In this document: positions 1 through 8,265 of the stretch, piece by piece
How positions within the stretch are numbered: the stretch's first letter is position 1
How the letters are laid out: every line of letters begins with the position of its first letter
Origin: an uncultured Tateyamaria sp.
Lineage (GTDB): Bacteria > Pseudomonadota > Alphaproteobacteria > Rhodobacterales > Rhodobacteraceae
Reading direction: 5' to 3'
NCBI RefSeq assembly: GCF_947504105.1
Contig: NZ_CANNGP010000011.1
Coordinates: forward strand, 1 to 64,000
DNA: 64,000 bases
Made by a program: the position numbers and the translations under genes
Notes under the pieces: generated by a model
Database searches by the model: none
Told to the model about the DNA's origin: nothing
Seen by the model: the letters and a program-made list of their open reading frames with translations, nothing else

Positions 1-154
1 CCAATGCCCCCCAAAGTCGAGAGAACACTGGATCAATCATCGCAGATCGATGCAGAAGTCATAAGACAAGCCCAAACCCACAAGTGCTGCAGCTTTCACG
101 AATGCGCGCAATCCGCCATAAGCGGACATCCGTTTCAGGACAAAGCCTTATTAC

Positions 155-1081
155 TTATACTGCAAGCGACGATTCAAACTGGTTTGCGAACTGTCTGGGT
201 GGGCTGCCCACGACACGTTTGAACGCAGTATTGAAAGCATTTTCAGATTTATACCCGACGCGTTCGGCAACCTCCGCAATCGTATCGCTTGAAGTCATGA
301 GTTGATCGCTCGCTTTGGCCATGCGTAAGTCTGTCAGATAGTCCATTGGGGTCTCACCCAATACGTCATGAAAGCGCCGTGCAAATACGGACCGGGACAT
401 ACCAGCGTGTTCCGCCAGAGCCGTGAGCGTCCACTTACGTCCGATGTCTGCGTGGATCGCGGCCAACGCCAGAGAGAGCTGTGCATCCGCCAGCGCGGCC
501 AGCCAGCCCAAGCCACCATCCTTTGCATCATGTCGGTGCCGCAGCGTCTGCACCAAAAGGACATGGGACAGATGTTGGGCAATCAACAACCCTCCGGGAC
601 GGGCTGCAGCCACTTCATCCAGAATGCGTTCGACCAGATACTGCAACTGCGCTGCGGCAGCCTGTTCGGCGGGGATCACGATGATCGGGGGCAGCATAAA
701 GACAAAATGCGCCGGTTGGACCTGTGACACCGTAAAACGACAGCTTGCGATCGTTGTGTGACCTCCACCATTCACGACAGCAGGTTGCTCGGAAAGAGGC
801 GTCGAAAAGAGGCGCTCCAGCGGTTCGGGAACACAGGAAGGGCCTGTTGCAATCGAAAATGGTCGACCACTTGGAAGAACAAAGAAGTCGCCTTGCTCAA
901 CCAGAACCGGCGTGTCACTTCCCTCGACGGCCACCCAGCACTGCCCCGAAAGCATCGTATTGCATTTCAGCGCCCCGGCCTGACCCGGAAAGGCGACTGC
1001 GGATGGGTGGCCCAGGTCGATCAGGCCTGCGAGGTGGCTCTGCGGCTTCAGGATCGAAAGAATGTCAGACAGGGGGTCCAT
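155..1081 (-). CDS. AraC family transcriptional regulator with N-terminal cupin
   Basis: A 308-residue regulator. Residues about 10-190 look like the cupin_6 ligand-sensing domain of AraC/XylS proteins (VEQGDFFVLPSGRPF). The last 100 residues carry the two helix-turn-helix units, with LTALAEHAGMSRSVFARRF in the first and IAEVAERVGYKSENAFNTAF in the second, ending with the usual SPPRQF. It is transcribed away from the NAD epimerase gene at 1266 and probably controls it, since AraC proteins of this cupin type usually sit beside the oxidoreductase they regulate. The ligand is unknown. The domain architecture is seen; the target is inferred. Confidence 0.93.
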   Translation of the reverse strand: MDPLSDILSILKPQSHLAGLIDLGHPSAVAFPGQAGALKCNTMLSGQCWVAVEGSDTPVLVEQGDFFVLPSGRPFSIATGPSCVPEPLERLFSTPLSEQPAVVNGGGHTTIASCRFTVSQVQPAHFVFMLPPIIVIPAEQAAAAQLQYLVERILDEVAAARPGGLLIAQHLSHVLLVQTLRHRHDAKDGGLGWLAALADAQLSLALAAIHADIGRKWTLTALAEHAGMSRSVFARRFHDVLGETPMDYLTDLRMAKASDQLMTSSDTIAEVAERVGYKSENAFNTAFKRVVGSPPRQFANQFESSLAV

Positions 1082-1223
1082 GGGGTCCAGTCGGTTAATC
1101 AGCTTTGGCTGAGAATACCGAACCGGTCATCGGAAAACAACAAATTGGGACGATTGCGAACATTTTAGCGACCATCACAAATTCAACGTATCAGAAGCGC
1201 TCTTATATCTAGTCTCATGAGAT

Positions 1224-1245
1224 TTGGGTTGGACGACCAACCCAA
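1224..1245. promoter_or_regulatory. Inverted repeat in epimerase leader
   Basis: TTGGGTTGG, four bases, then its exact complement CCAACCCAA. It lies between the divergent AraC and epimerase genes and ends about 8 bp before the AAAGGAG ribosome-binding site of the epimerase. It may be an operator for a dimeric regulator or a leader hairpin. AraC operators are usually direct repeats, so it may belong to another regulator. Confidence 0.5.
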
Positions 1246-1265
1246 GTGCAACAAAGGAGATAGCT

Positions 1266-2168
1266 ATGCGTGTATTCGTAACCGGAGCAACAGGCTACGT
1301 CGGTTCGGCCGTCGTTCGCGACCTGTTGGACAACAACCATTCGGTCATTGGGCTTGCACGGTCCGAAGCCTCAGCTGATGCCCTTAATCAGGCTGGTGCT
1401 GAACCACACCAGGGAAGCCTCGAAGACCTGGTCAGCCTGCGGCAAGGGGCCGTCAAGGCCGACGCCGTAATCCATCTTGGCTTCAATCACGACTTCTCGA
1501 AGTTCGCCGAAAACTGCGCCCATGACGCCGAGGTTGTGCGTGCCATTGGTGCGGAACTGGCTGGATCGGACCGGCTTTTCCTTGTGACGTCGGGCACTGC
1601 AATTCTGTCACCTGGGGCATTCTCGACCGAGACCGACCTCGCACCCACCGGGGATATGGCAAACCCCCGCGTGGCAACAGAACATGCGGGCGCAGAGATG
1701 GCGCGGAAAGGCGTCAAGATTGCCGCCGTACGACTAGCACCTTCTGTCCACGGCGCCGGAGACCACGGTTTTGTGCGCATGCTGACTGACATAGCGGTAC
1801 AGAATGGCGAGGCTGCCTATGTAGATGAAGGGCAAAACCGCTGGTGTGCCGTGCATCGGCTGGACGCCGCGCGCCTTTACCGACTAGCCTTGGAGCGGGG
1901 CGAAGGCGGCGTCCACTACCATGCCGTGGCCGAAGAAGCCGTGCCGTTCAAGGATATCGCGGAGGCGCTCGGCCAAAGCCTCAATCTGCCGGTATCGCCC
2001 AAGTCCGGCGAAGAGGCCCAGGCCTATTTCGATTGGTTCCACTTTATGGCGACCTCCGACACCCCGGCCTCTGGCGCATGGACACGGGAAGTCTTGAACT
2101 GGTGCCCTTCCGAACCGTCTCTGATCGCAGATATCGAAGCGGGCCTGTACGCTCCGACTGCGGTCTGA
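1266..2168 (+). CDS. NAD-dependent epimerase/dehydratase family protein (extended SDR)
   Basis: A 300-residue extended SDR starting MRVFVTGATGYVGSAVV, with the GxxGxxG nucleotide-binding loop at residues 7-13. The later AEHAGAEMARKGVKIAAVRLAPSVHG region and WCAVHRLDAARLYRLALE are typical of the NAD(P)-binding epimerase/reductase group often annotated as SDR family. The start at 1266 is chosen because AAAGGAG precedes it and the Rossmann strand begins at residue 2. It is divergent from the AraC gene. The canonical YxxxK tyrosine is not obvious, so the exact reaction (epimerase, reductase or dehydratase) cannot be stated. Confidence 0.9.
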   Translation: MRVFVTGATGYVGSAVVRDLLDNNHSVIGLARSEASADALNQAGAEPHQGSLEDLVSLRQGAVKADAVIHLGFNHDFSKFAENCAHDAEVVRAIGAELAGSDRLFLVTSGTAILSPGAFSTETDLAPTGDMANPRVATEHAGAEMARKGVKIAAVRLAPSVHGAGDHGFVRMLTDIAVQNGEAAYVDEGQNRWCAVHRLDAARLYRLALERGEGGVHYHAVAEEAVPFKDIAEALGQSLNLPVSPKSGEEAQAYFDWFHFMATSDTPASGAWTREVLNWCPSEPSLIADIEAGLYAPTAV

Positions 2169-2258
2169 GGAGGAATGGTGCGAAACAGGAATACCTCGAT
2201 TGATCAAATCGCGGACGTTACGCCAGATGACAAAGCACCGTTGGTATAGGAAGACGCC

Positions 2259-3155
2259 CTACATGAACCTGTCATCCTGAAACGACCTCACCGCCCAGTC
2301 GATAAACACGCGCACACGCGCTGAAAGCTGGCGACTTCGCGGATAGAGAAGCGAGACAGGCACAGACGGAACGTCATGTTTTGCCAGAACCTGATTGAGG
2401 CTTCCAAGCCGGAGATCTTCGTCAATATGGAATAGCGGCATCTGCGCCAAACCAAAACCAAGCAGGGTGGATAGGCGATAACTCTCCGGGCCGTTGACCG
2501 ACACTTGGCTGGGCGGCCTCAAGCTCTTGATTTGGTCTTTCACAATGAAGTCGAGCGGAAGAACCGCTCCCGTAGACATAGGCCAAATACCGACCATTTT
2601 GTGGGTCTCCAGATCGCTGAGCGACGTCGGTTCTCCGAATTTCTCCAGATAGTCCGGTGAAGCGCAGGTAATCCGTTTTGCCATGCCCAGTGGTCGCACG
2701 ATCAGATCGCTGTCGGGCAGCTCGCCCCACCGCACTGCACAATCGACACCTTCCTCGACCAGATCGACCCACCGATCCCTTTCGCTGATGGATATCTCGA
2801 TCTTGGGGTATCGGGCTAGGAAATCCGGCAAACCGGGCATCAGAAAGTGTCTGGCTAGCGTACCTTGGACCTCAATCCGCAGGTGGCCTTTCGGTGGGGC
2901 GCCGACAAAGGCACTGTCGGCTTCTTCAACGTCATTAAGTATCGAAAGACATCGCTGGTAGTAGGCTTGCCCGTCAAGGGTCGGGCGCACGACGCGCGTC
3001 GTGCGGTGGAGCAATTGCACCCCAAGTCTTTGCTCCATCTGCTGGATCACTTCGGTGACGGTGGATCGCGGTGTACCGGTATCGTGGGCGGCGTCCGTGA
3101 AGCTGCGGCGTTCGACGATCCGCACAAAAAGCTGCATTGCGTCAAGCCGGTCCAT
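2259..3155 (-). CDS. LysR family transcriptional regulator
   Basis: A 298-residue LysR-type regulator. The N-terminal winged helix-turn-helix is clear (MDRLDAMQLFVRIVERRSF, then TPRSTVTEVIQQMEQRLGV and LLHRTTR), followed by the two-lobed substrate-binding domain ending in the usual VRVFIDWAVRSF. The type resembles the large group of LysR proteins that sit divergently from SDRs and NADPH oxidoreductases. It is divergent from the SDR gene at 3279 and probably regulates that gene and the next one; the effector is unknown. Confidence 0.94.
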   Translation of the reverse strand: MDRLDAMQLFVRIVERRSFTDAAHDTGTPRSTVTEVIQQMEQRLGVQLLHRTTRVVRPTLDGQAYYQRCLSILNDVEEADSAFVGAPPKGHLRIEVQGTLARHFLMPGLPDFLARYPKIEISISERDRWVDLVEEGVDCAVRWGELPDSDLIVRPLGMAKRITCASPDYLEKFGEPTSLSDLETHKMVGIWPMSTGAVLPLDFIVKDQIKSLRPPSQVSVNGPESYRLSTLLGFGLAQMPLFHIDEDLRLGSLNQVLAKHDVPSVPVSLLYPRSRQLSARVRVFIDWAVRSFQDDRFM

Positions 3156-3167
3156 TGCGTCCTCATT

Positions 3168-3184
3168 ATTCGTATAGAGCGAAT
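3168..3184. promoter_or_regulatory. Candidate LysR binding site (T-N11-A palindrome)
   Basis: ATTCG, seven bases, CGAAT, containing a T-N11-A core, in the gap between the LysR start and the SDR start at 3279. LysR-type regulators classically bind interrupted dyads of this form next to their own promoter. Position and symmetry are seen; binding is inferred. Confidence 0.45.
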
Positions 3185-3278
3185 AGTCATGTCAGAATAC
3201 ACCCCATTATCCCACTCCATCAACGGCATATCTGTCGGTCATCGCCAGCATGGTGCTGGCAAATAGAAAGGAAGTCTC

Positions 3279-4019
3279 ATGACCGATACAAAATCTAAAA
3301 CTGCAATTGTCACCGGCGCTTCACGCGGAATTGGGGCCGCCGTTGCCGAACGTTTGGCATCGGATGGCTTCAACGTCATCGTGAACTATTCCGGCAGCGA
3401 AAACGCGGCGGCTGCCGTCGTCGACAAGATTGAGGCTGCGGGTGGTAAAGCCATCACTGCCAAAGCGGATGTGTCCGATGCGGGTGCCGTGCGACGCATG
3501 TTCGATGCAGCTGAAACCGCCTTTGGGGGTGTTGATGTGCTCGTGAACAACGCGGGCATCATGAAGCTGGCGAAGATCTCTGACAGCGACGATACCCTGT
3601 TTGACGCGCATATCGCGGTCAACCTCAAAGGCACATTCAACACGCTGCGCGAGGCGGCGAATAGACTGCAAAGCGGTGGGGCGATCGTCAACTTCTCTAC
3701 CAGTGTCGTCGGTACCAAGCTGGAAACCTACGGCGTCTATACTGCGACCAAGGTGGCTATCGAGGCGCTGACCGGCATACTTTCCAAGGAACTGCGTGGT
3801 CGCAACATCACGGTCAATGCCGTGGCGCCGGGGCCAACCGCGACCGATCTATTCCTTGATGGCAAGTCGCCAGAGCTGATTGAACGCTTCGCAAAGATGG
3901 TCCCGCTAGAACGGCTCGGGGAACCCCGCGACATTGCCAATGTCGTGTCGTTTCTGGCCGGGCAGGACGGCGCTTGGGTCAACGGACAGACGTTGCGCGC
4001 AAACGGCGGGTTGGTCTGA
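3279..4019 (+). CDS. SDR family oxidoreductase (classical, 3-oxoacyl-ACP-reductase-like)
   Basis: A 246-residue classical short-chain dehydrogenase. It has GASRGIG for cofactor binding (residues 13-19), the structural NNAG motif, a catalytic serine in NFSTSVVG and YTATK as the Tyr-Lys pair. The GASRGIG loop and FNVIVNYSGSE suggest NADP(H) preference. AAAGGAAG precedes the ATG. It is followed 38 bp later by a second SDR and faces the LysR gene, so the three likely form one regulated module. The substrate is unknown; FabG-like proteins of this kind act on many carbonyl compounds. Confidence 0.93.
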   Translation: MTDTKSKTAIVTGASRGIGAAVAERLASDGFNVIVNYSGSENAAAAVVDKIEAAGGKAITAKADVSDAGAVRRMFDAAETAFGGVDVLVNNAGIMKLAKISDSDDTLFDAHIAVNLKGTFNTLREAANRLQSGGAIVNFSTSVVGTKLETYGVYTATKVAIEALTGILSKELRGRNITVNAVAPGPTATDLFLDGKSPELIERFAKMVPLERLGEPRDIANVVSFLAGQDGAWVNGQTLRANGGLV

Positions 4020-4057
4020 ACGGGCTAACCCTCCATTCGTAGTAAAGGAGCAATCAA

Positions 4058-4978
4058 ATGACAAAGGAAGCAGAAAAACAAATCATCGTCGTCACCGGCG
4101 CATCAAGTGGTTTTGGCGAGATGACCGCCTACGCTCTCGCTGATGCGGGCCATACCGTTTATGCATCCATGCGCGCAACCGACGGCCACAATGCAGAGAA
4201 GGCTAAGGCGGCCAAGGACTACGCCCGCAAGAACAATGTCGATCTGCGCGTGGCCGAGATCGACGTGGTGGACGACGCCTCCGTCGCCGCCGGGATCGAT
4301 CAGATCTTTGAAGAGGCTGGCCGCCTTGACGTAATTGTCCATAACGCAGGCCATATGTCATTCGGCCCGGCAGAGGCGTTCACCCCACAACAGCTGGCGC
4401 AGCTTTACGACATCAATGTGCTATCGACCCAACGCGTGATGCGGTCGGCGCTGCCAAGGATGCGGGCACAAGGCCAAGGGCTGATCGTCTGGGTGTCGTC
4501 CAGCAGCGCGCGTGGTGGGACGCCGCCGTTCCTGTCGCCTTACTTTGCCGCCAAGGCAGGCATGGATTCGCTTGCCGTATCCTATGCGTCCGAGCTGGCC
4601 CGCTGGGGGATCGAAACCGCGATCATGGTTCCCGGTGCCTTCACTGCTGGCACCAATCACTTTGCCCATGCTGGCCATCCGGACGACCAGTCGGTTGCCG
4701 ACGCCTATCTGACCGGTCCCTATGGTGACGTTCCTTCAATGGCGCTTGAAGGGCTACGATCGCTCGAACCCGCCGACGCAGACCCGTCCGCCGTGGCACA
4801 AGGCATCGTCGATATTGTGAATGCACCGTTTGGAAAACGACCGTTCCGGGTCCATGTCGATCCATCCCAAGACGGGTCTGAGGTTTTGAGTGGTGTGGCT
4901 GATCGGGTCCGGGCCGAGATGTTCCGGCGGATCGGTCTGGAAGACTTGCTGTCTCCGGTTGAACAGGCAGCAAACTAA
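4058..4978 (+). CDS. SDR family oxidoreductase
   Basis: A 306-residue short-chain dehydrogenase, longer than the classical 250-residue type. It shows GASSGFG for cofactor binding, HNAG as the structural motif, serines in WVSSSSARGG and YFAAK as the catalytic Tyr-Lys pair, followed by the hallmark PGAF turn. The C-terminal 60 residues resemble ketoreductases or retinol-dehydrogenase-like SDRs of proteobacteria. AAAGGAG lies before the start. It probably shares a transcript with the SDR upstream under LysR control. The substrate is not known. Confidence 0.92.
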   Translation: MTKEAEKQIIVVTGASSGFGEMTAYALADAGHTVYASMRATDGHNAEKAKAAKDYARKNNVDLRVAEIDVVDDASVAAGIDQIFEEAGRLDVIVHNAGHMSFGPAEAFTPQQLAQLYDINVLSTQRVMRSALPRMRAQGQGLIVWVSSSSARGGTPPFLSPYFAAKAGMDSLAVSYASELARWGIETAIMVPGAFTAGTNHFAHAGHPDDQSVADAYLTGPYGDVPSMALEGLRSLEPADADPSAVAQGIVDIVNAPFGKRPFRVHVDPSQDGSEVLSGVADRVRAEMFRRIGLEDLLSPVEQAAN

Positions 4979-5057
4979 TCCATGAGCCAAAGCTGTGGCA
5001 TTGCCGATGGTTGCTTCGGCAATGCCGCATTGGGTTTTGCACAAGATACCTGCCAGA

Positions 5058-5837
5058 TCATTGCATTCGCTCTATCATGGGCGTCTCGTCGCTGCGCAGG
5101 GTCAAAACCTCCACACCAGTTTCCGTGACTGCGACTGTATGTTCGAACTGTGCAGAGAGCTTCCGATCCTTGGTCACGACCGTCCATCCATCGCTTTCGG
5201 TGGCGACCATCCGACTGCCCTTGTTGACCATCGGCTCGACGGTGAAGACCATGCCCTCGCGCAGCTTCAAGCCCGTTCCCGGTCGTCCGAAGTTCAGCAC
5301 CTGCGGTTCCTCGTGCATTTCGCGACCGATGCCGTGGCCGCAATATTCCCGTACAACCGAGCAACCGTTCTTTTTGGCGTATCTTTCGATCGCGAAGCCA
5401 ATATCTCCCAGGCGTGCTCCGGGTCGCACCTGTCTTATGCCTTGCCACATCGCCTCCTGGGCGATCCGTACCAGTCGTTTCGCAGGAGGTGGTGCATTGC
5501 CGACCAGATAAGTCTTGCTTGAATCCGCAATGTAGCCATTCTTTTCGAGCGTGATATCGAAATTGACGATATCGCCGTCGCGGATGATCTCGTTCGGGTT
5601 TGGTACGCCGTGGCAAACAACGTGATTGATCGAACAGTTCAGGACATATTTGAAATCATACTGCCCCTTGCTGGCTGGGCGGGCTTCGAGGTCAACGGTG
5701 ATGAAACGGTCGACCAAATCGTTGACCTGCAAGGTCGACATGCCTTCCAGATTTTGTCTGTCCAGCATCTCGAATACCGACGCCAGTAATCTGCCGGATA
5801 CCCGCATCAGATCCAACTCGTCGGGTGTCTTTACCAT
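5058..5837 (-). CDS. map: Type I methionyl aminopeptidase
   Basis: A 259-residue metallopeptidase removing initiator methionine from new proteins. The pita-bread metal ligands are visible: Asp in NFDITLEKNG, Asp in YIADSSKTY, His in GHGIGREMHEEP, Glu in VFTVEPMV and Glu in VAVTETG. NHVVCHGVPN holds the substrate-binding His. There is no N-terminal zinc-finger extension. It starts one base after the stop of the ParD-like gene, so the two are co-transcribed. It may be a second Map, but the housekeeping copy would lie outside the window. The pairing with a ParD-like gene is the unusual point. Confidence 0.95.
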   Translation of the reverse strand: MVKTPDELDLMRVSGRLLASVFEMLDRQNLEGMSTLQVNDLVDRFITVDLEARPASKGQYDFKYVLNCSINHVVCHGVPNPNEIIRDGDIVNFDITLEKNGYIADSSKTYLVGNAPPPAKRLVRIAQEAMWQGIRQVRPGARLGDIGFAIERYAKKNGCSVVREYCGHGIGREMHEEPQVLNFGRPGTGLKLREGMVFTVEPMVNKGSRMVATESDGWTVVTKDRKLSAQFEHTVAVTETGVEVLTLRSDETPMIERMQ

Positions 5838-5838
5838 T

Positions 5839-6045
5839 TTAGGCTGCCGCTACCTCGGCGACACGCACCTGCGCTGCTTCCAATTGCATCTTCACGATGT
5901 CGTTGAAGGTCAGGGTCGGGTTGGCTTCGGCCAACATGCCGATTTTAATCCAAAACTCTGCCTGGGCGTTGATGGATCTGCACAAGACGGCGCTGGCCCG
6001 ACGAACCTGTTCATGCAGGTCGTCGTTGATTTTCACGATGCCCAT
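5839..6045 (-). CDS. ParD-like family protein
   Basis: A 68-residue protein beginning MGIVKINDDLHEQVRRAS, which resembles the short ribbon-helix-helix ParD-like family (strand, then two helices). That family is known from genes neighbouring methionine aminopeptidases and lacks an obvious ParE toxin partner. GGAGGAG precedes the ATG, and the stop is one base from map. A perfect 20-bp palindrome lies 26 bp upstream, as expected if it represses its own promoter. No toxin gene is seen nearby, so calling this a toxin-antitoxin system is not justified. Confidence 0.85.
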   Translation of the reverse strand: MGIVKINDDLHEQVRRASAVLCRSINAQAEFWIKIGMLAEANPTLTFNDIVKMQLEAAQVRVAEVAAA

Positions 6046-6070
6046 CTGCGTCTCCTCCAGTTCAAAATGT

Positions 6071-6090
6071 ACGAAACGTATACGTTTCGT
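6071..6090. promoter_or_regulatory. Perfect 20-bp palindrome before ParD-like gene
   Basis: ACGAAACGTA followed directly by its exact complement TACGTTTCGT, 26 bp upstream of the ParD-like start. Such even palindromes are typical operators of ribbon-helix-helix proteins, so autoregulation of the ParD-like/map pair is likely. Symmetry is seen; the binding protein is inferred. Confidence 0.65.
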
Positions 6091-6185
6091 CTAGTCATTG
6101 GTCAATCTGATGTTGAGAATCATAGTCGCGTGGGGTCACGAAAAGCATCGAGTCGTTCGGGCCCCACGATGGGCGATGCCGCGCA

Positions 6186-7028
6186 TCACCTCTTGCTCCA
6201 AACGCCCGCATTGGCGGCGACGAACTCCTCCAACGCGCGCGCTGGTCGTCCGGCCATGCGCGCCACGGCGTCAGTGACGCGGTCTTCCGAACCCCCTGCG
6301 ATGTCTGCATCCATCTGTGCGAGGGTCTGGGCATAGGCTTCTGGCAGGCCGGACTGGGCCATATATCGCGCGGCAAGTTCATCGACGCTCAGGTGATGGT
6401 GCTTGATCGGGTGCTTCAGCACGTCGCTGAGCGTCTGCGCCACAGCATCGTAACTGAGCGCCGCAGGTCCGCTCAGGATCATGTCACCTGATACACATTC
6501 TGTTTGGGTCAGTGCTTCGACTGCAACGGCTGCAATATCCTCTGCATCGATGAACCCGATCCGGCCCTGATCTGTTGCGGTATAGATCGCGCCCTCATCG
6601 CGGATGGTCGCAAGGTGCTGGCCCTCAGAGAAATTCTGCATGAACCACGTTGGACGCAGAACGACCCATTCTGGCGCATGGTCGCGCAGCCAGGCATGCA
6701 CTGCACCCATCATTGGGCCGTCCACCTCTAATGAGGATGCGCTCAGCAATACAAAGCGTTTGACGCCATTGCGGATCGCCAGTTCCATGAACGGGATCAT
6801 CACGGGCAAAGGCTCTGCAACACCGCTGGGCGCGACGAGGTAAATGCCTTTGACGCCTTCCAGCGCTGCTGCCCAAGTGGTTTCATCCATCCAATCGAAG
6901 CGGATGTGGTCTTTGGCGCTCGGATTGCGTGTTGCGACGCGATAACGAAAACCGCGCTCCGAAAGCTGGGCGGATACACGACGCCCGGTTGTGCCAGTAC
7001 CGCCCGTGACAAGGATTGTATCACGCAC
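6186..7028 (-). CDS. NmrA-like NAD(P)-binding reductase
   Basis: A 280-residue atypical SDR of the NmrA/azoreductase-like group. It starts RDTILVTGGTGTTGRRV after the initiator and lacks a YxxxK active site; PTWFMQNF and FIDAEDIAAVAVEAL are family hallmarks. The GTG at 7028 is chosen because the nucleotide-binding strand starts directly after it and it overlaps the stop of the upstream NTF2 gene by eight bases, which suggests translational coupling. Members act as NADPH-dependent quinone or azo reductases or as redox sensors. The divergent TetR regulator probably controls it. Confidence 0.88.
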   Translation of the reverse strand: MRDTILVTGGTGTTGRRVSAQLSERGFRYRVATRNPSAKDHIRFDWMDETTWAAALEGVKGIYLVAPSGVAEPLPVMIPFMELAIRNGVKRFVLLSASSLEVDGPMMGAVHAWLRDHAPEWVVLRPTWFMQNFSEGQHLATIRDEGAIYTATDQGRIGFIDAEDIAAVAVEALTQTECVSGDMILSGPAALSYDAVAQTLSDVLKHPIKHHHLSVDELAARYMAQSGLPEAYAQTLAQMDADIAGGSEDRVTDAVARMAGRPARALEEFVAANAGVWSKR

Positions 7029-7476
7029 GGGTAAAACCCTCCCCCTCCGGCTGGGGAACAGCATCGCCCGTCGCGGCGAGTGTAACCCGGGGGTCCCAGT
7101 AATCAGCGTAATGGACAATCTTGCCGTCGCGCGTTTCGATCACCGAAATCCATTTCTGATCGTAGGAGGCACCGGTTCTGCCTTCGCCACTGCCGCGAAA
7201 CTCCAGCACAACCTTGTTCGGGTCCGCCATTTCACTGACCCGCAGGTTAAAGAAATCGTCGATGCGGATCAGGTCGGGCAAAACCATCAGGTAACGCTCC
7301 AACGCATCGCGGCCGTCGATGCGAACAATGAATCCTGGCGGCGCATAAGGCGCCTCAAACACACAGTCCTCTGCGAACATGTCGAGGAAATCCTCCGCCC
7401 CCGGAGCAATCCGGGTGCCTAGCCCTTCACGCAGGATATCGGCAAGTCCTTCGAAACGGGTTTGTTGGGCAGTCAT
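7021..7476 (-). CDS. Nuclear transport factor 2 family (SnoaL-like) protein
   Basis: A 151-residue single-domain protein of the NTF2/SnoaL cone fold (FEGLADILREGLG at the start, DFLDMFAEDCVFEAPYAPPG, then WISVIETRDGKIVHYADYWDP). This fold includes ketosteroid isomerases and limonene-epoxide hydrolases, but the substrate cannot be read. The ATG at 7476, with GGGAG nine bases before it, is preferred to an in-frame TTG six bases upstream. It is the first gene of a two-gene unit with the NmrA-like reductase and is divergent from the TetR gene. Confidence 0.88.
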   Translation of the reverse strand: MTAQQTRFEGLADILREGLGTRIAPGAEDFLDMFAEDCVFEAPYAPPGFIVRIDGRDALERYLMVLPDLIRIDDFFNLRVSEMADPNKVVLEFRGSGEGRTGASYDQKWISVIETRDGKIVHYADYWDPRVTLAATGDAVPQPEGEGFTRA

Positions 7477-7536
7477 TGACAAGTCTCCCTTTTGGACGGA
7501 ACGGTGTCGTATCGACGATATAGGAGATAAATGGAT

Positions 7537-7552
7537 GGAACGTAACCGTTCC
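7537..7552. promoter_or_regulatory. Candidate TetR operator
   Basis: GGAACG, four bases, CGTTCC in the gap between the TetR gene and the divergent NTF2/NmrA pair. An additional GGAACGGT half-site at 7498-7505 matches the right arm ACCGTTCC in opposite orientation. TetR proteins usually bind such dyads between themselves and the genes they repress. Confidence 0.5.
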
Positions 7553-7566
7553 GACGAAATTTGGCG

Positions 7567-8265
7567 ATGAGCGCGTCCACCCGTGCGCCTAGTGGAGCGG
7601 CCGTGATGCGCCCGTCCGTGACCGATGCACTCGCCCGAGCATTTTTCGAGGAATGGGCGGAGACCGGTCTTGGTGCGCTAAGCCTGGAACGGGTCGCCAA
7701 GCGGGCGGGCGTCGGAAAAGCGGCGCTCTATCGCCGCTGGTCGTCAAAACAGGACATGGCGATCGACCTGATCAAGTCGGTTGGCCTGAACCTTACACCA
7801 ATCCCCGACAGCGGTTCGTTATTGGAGGACCTGCGGTTGATCCTGTTGTCCCTGCGCCGGACGCTTCGCCATCCGCTGATCAGGCGCATTCTGCCTGACC
7901 TGCATGCCGAGATGGCCAGAACCAGCGCATTGAGCGCCGAGATAAGGGACACTCTGCAATATGAGCGCCGCGAACGCGGCAAGGTTATCGTTGATCGGGC
8001 CATCGCGCGTGGTGAGTTACCCGCATGCGCGGACCGAGACCTTGCCAACGATGCGCTTGCAAGCATCCTTTATGCTCGGCCGCGAAGGCCCTTCTACCGT
8101 TCGGATGGCCGGACAGACGTGACGGGTGGCAAGATATTACGCGACCGCAGATCGGGTCATTCCTCGGGGACGCCCGCCCGCCACCAGCCTCCCCGATGGC
8201 CATCAAGGAAACCGACCGCCCCTATCTTCTCAGAGAATAAAACAGAGGCAATGGAATACGCATAA
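7567..8265 (+). CDS. TetR/AcrR family transcriptional regulator, C-terminus doubtful
   Basis: The first 165 residues are a clear TetR repressor: LSLERVAKRAGVGKAALYRRW is the helix-turn-helix, followed by a helical ligand domain reaching DLANDALASILYAR. Beyond about base 8075 the predicted sequence becomes rich in Arg, Pro, Ser and Thr, and the total of 232 residues exceeds the usual 190-210. The end also runs into the 3' end of the opposing Anbu gene, which is itself frameshifted. A frameshift here, natural or from sequencing, is therefore suspected but could not be placed. An alternative start at 7606 has the better ribosome-binding site (GGAG). Confidence 0.8.
   Translation: MSASTRAPSGAAVMRPSVTDALARAFFEEWAETGLGALSLERVAKRAGVGKAALYRRWSSKQDMAIDLIKSVGLNLTPIPDSGSLLEDLRLILLSLRRTLRHPLIRRILPDLHAEMARTSALSAEIRDTLQYERRERGKVIVDRAIARGELPACADRDLANDALASILYARPRRPFYRSDGRTDVTGGKILRDRRSGHSSGTPARHQPPRWPSRKPTAPIFSENKTEAMEYA

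Noticed and set aside
1-154. Possible gene end at the window start
   Set aside because: Short frames there run opposite to or into the AraC gene and show no family features; nothing is supported in 1-154.
5839-6045. Toxin-antitoxin module
   Set aside because: Only a ParD-like protein is present; the neighbour is a methionine aminopeptidase and no ParE-like or other toxin is found.
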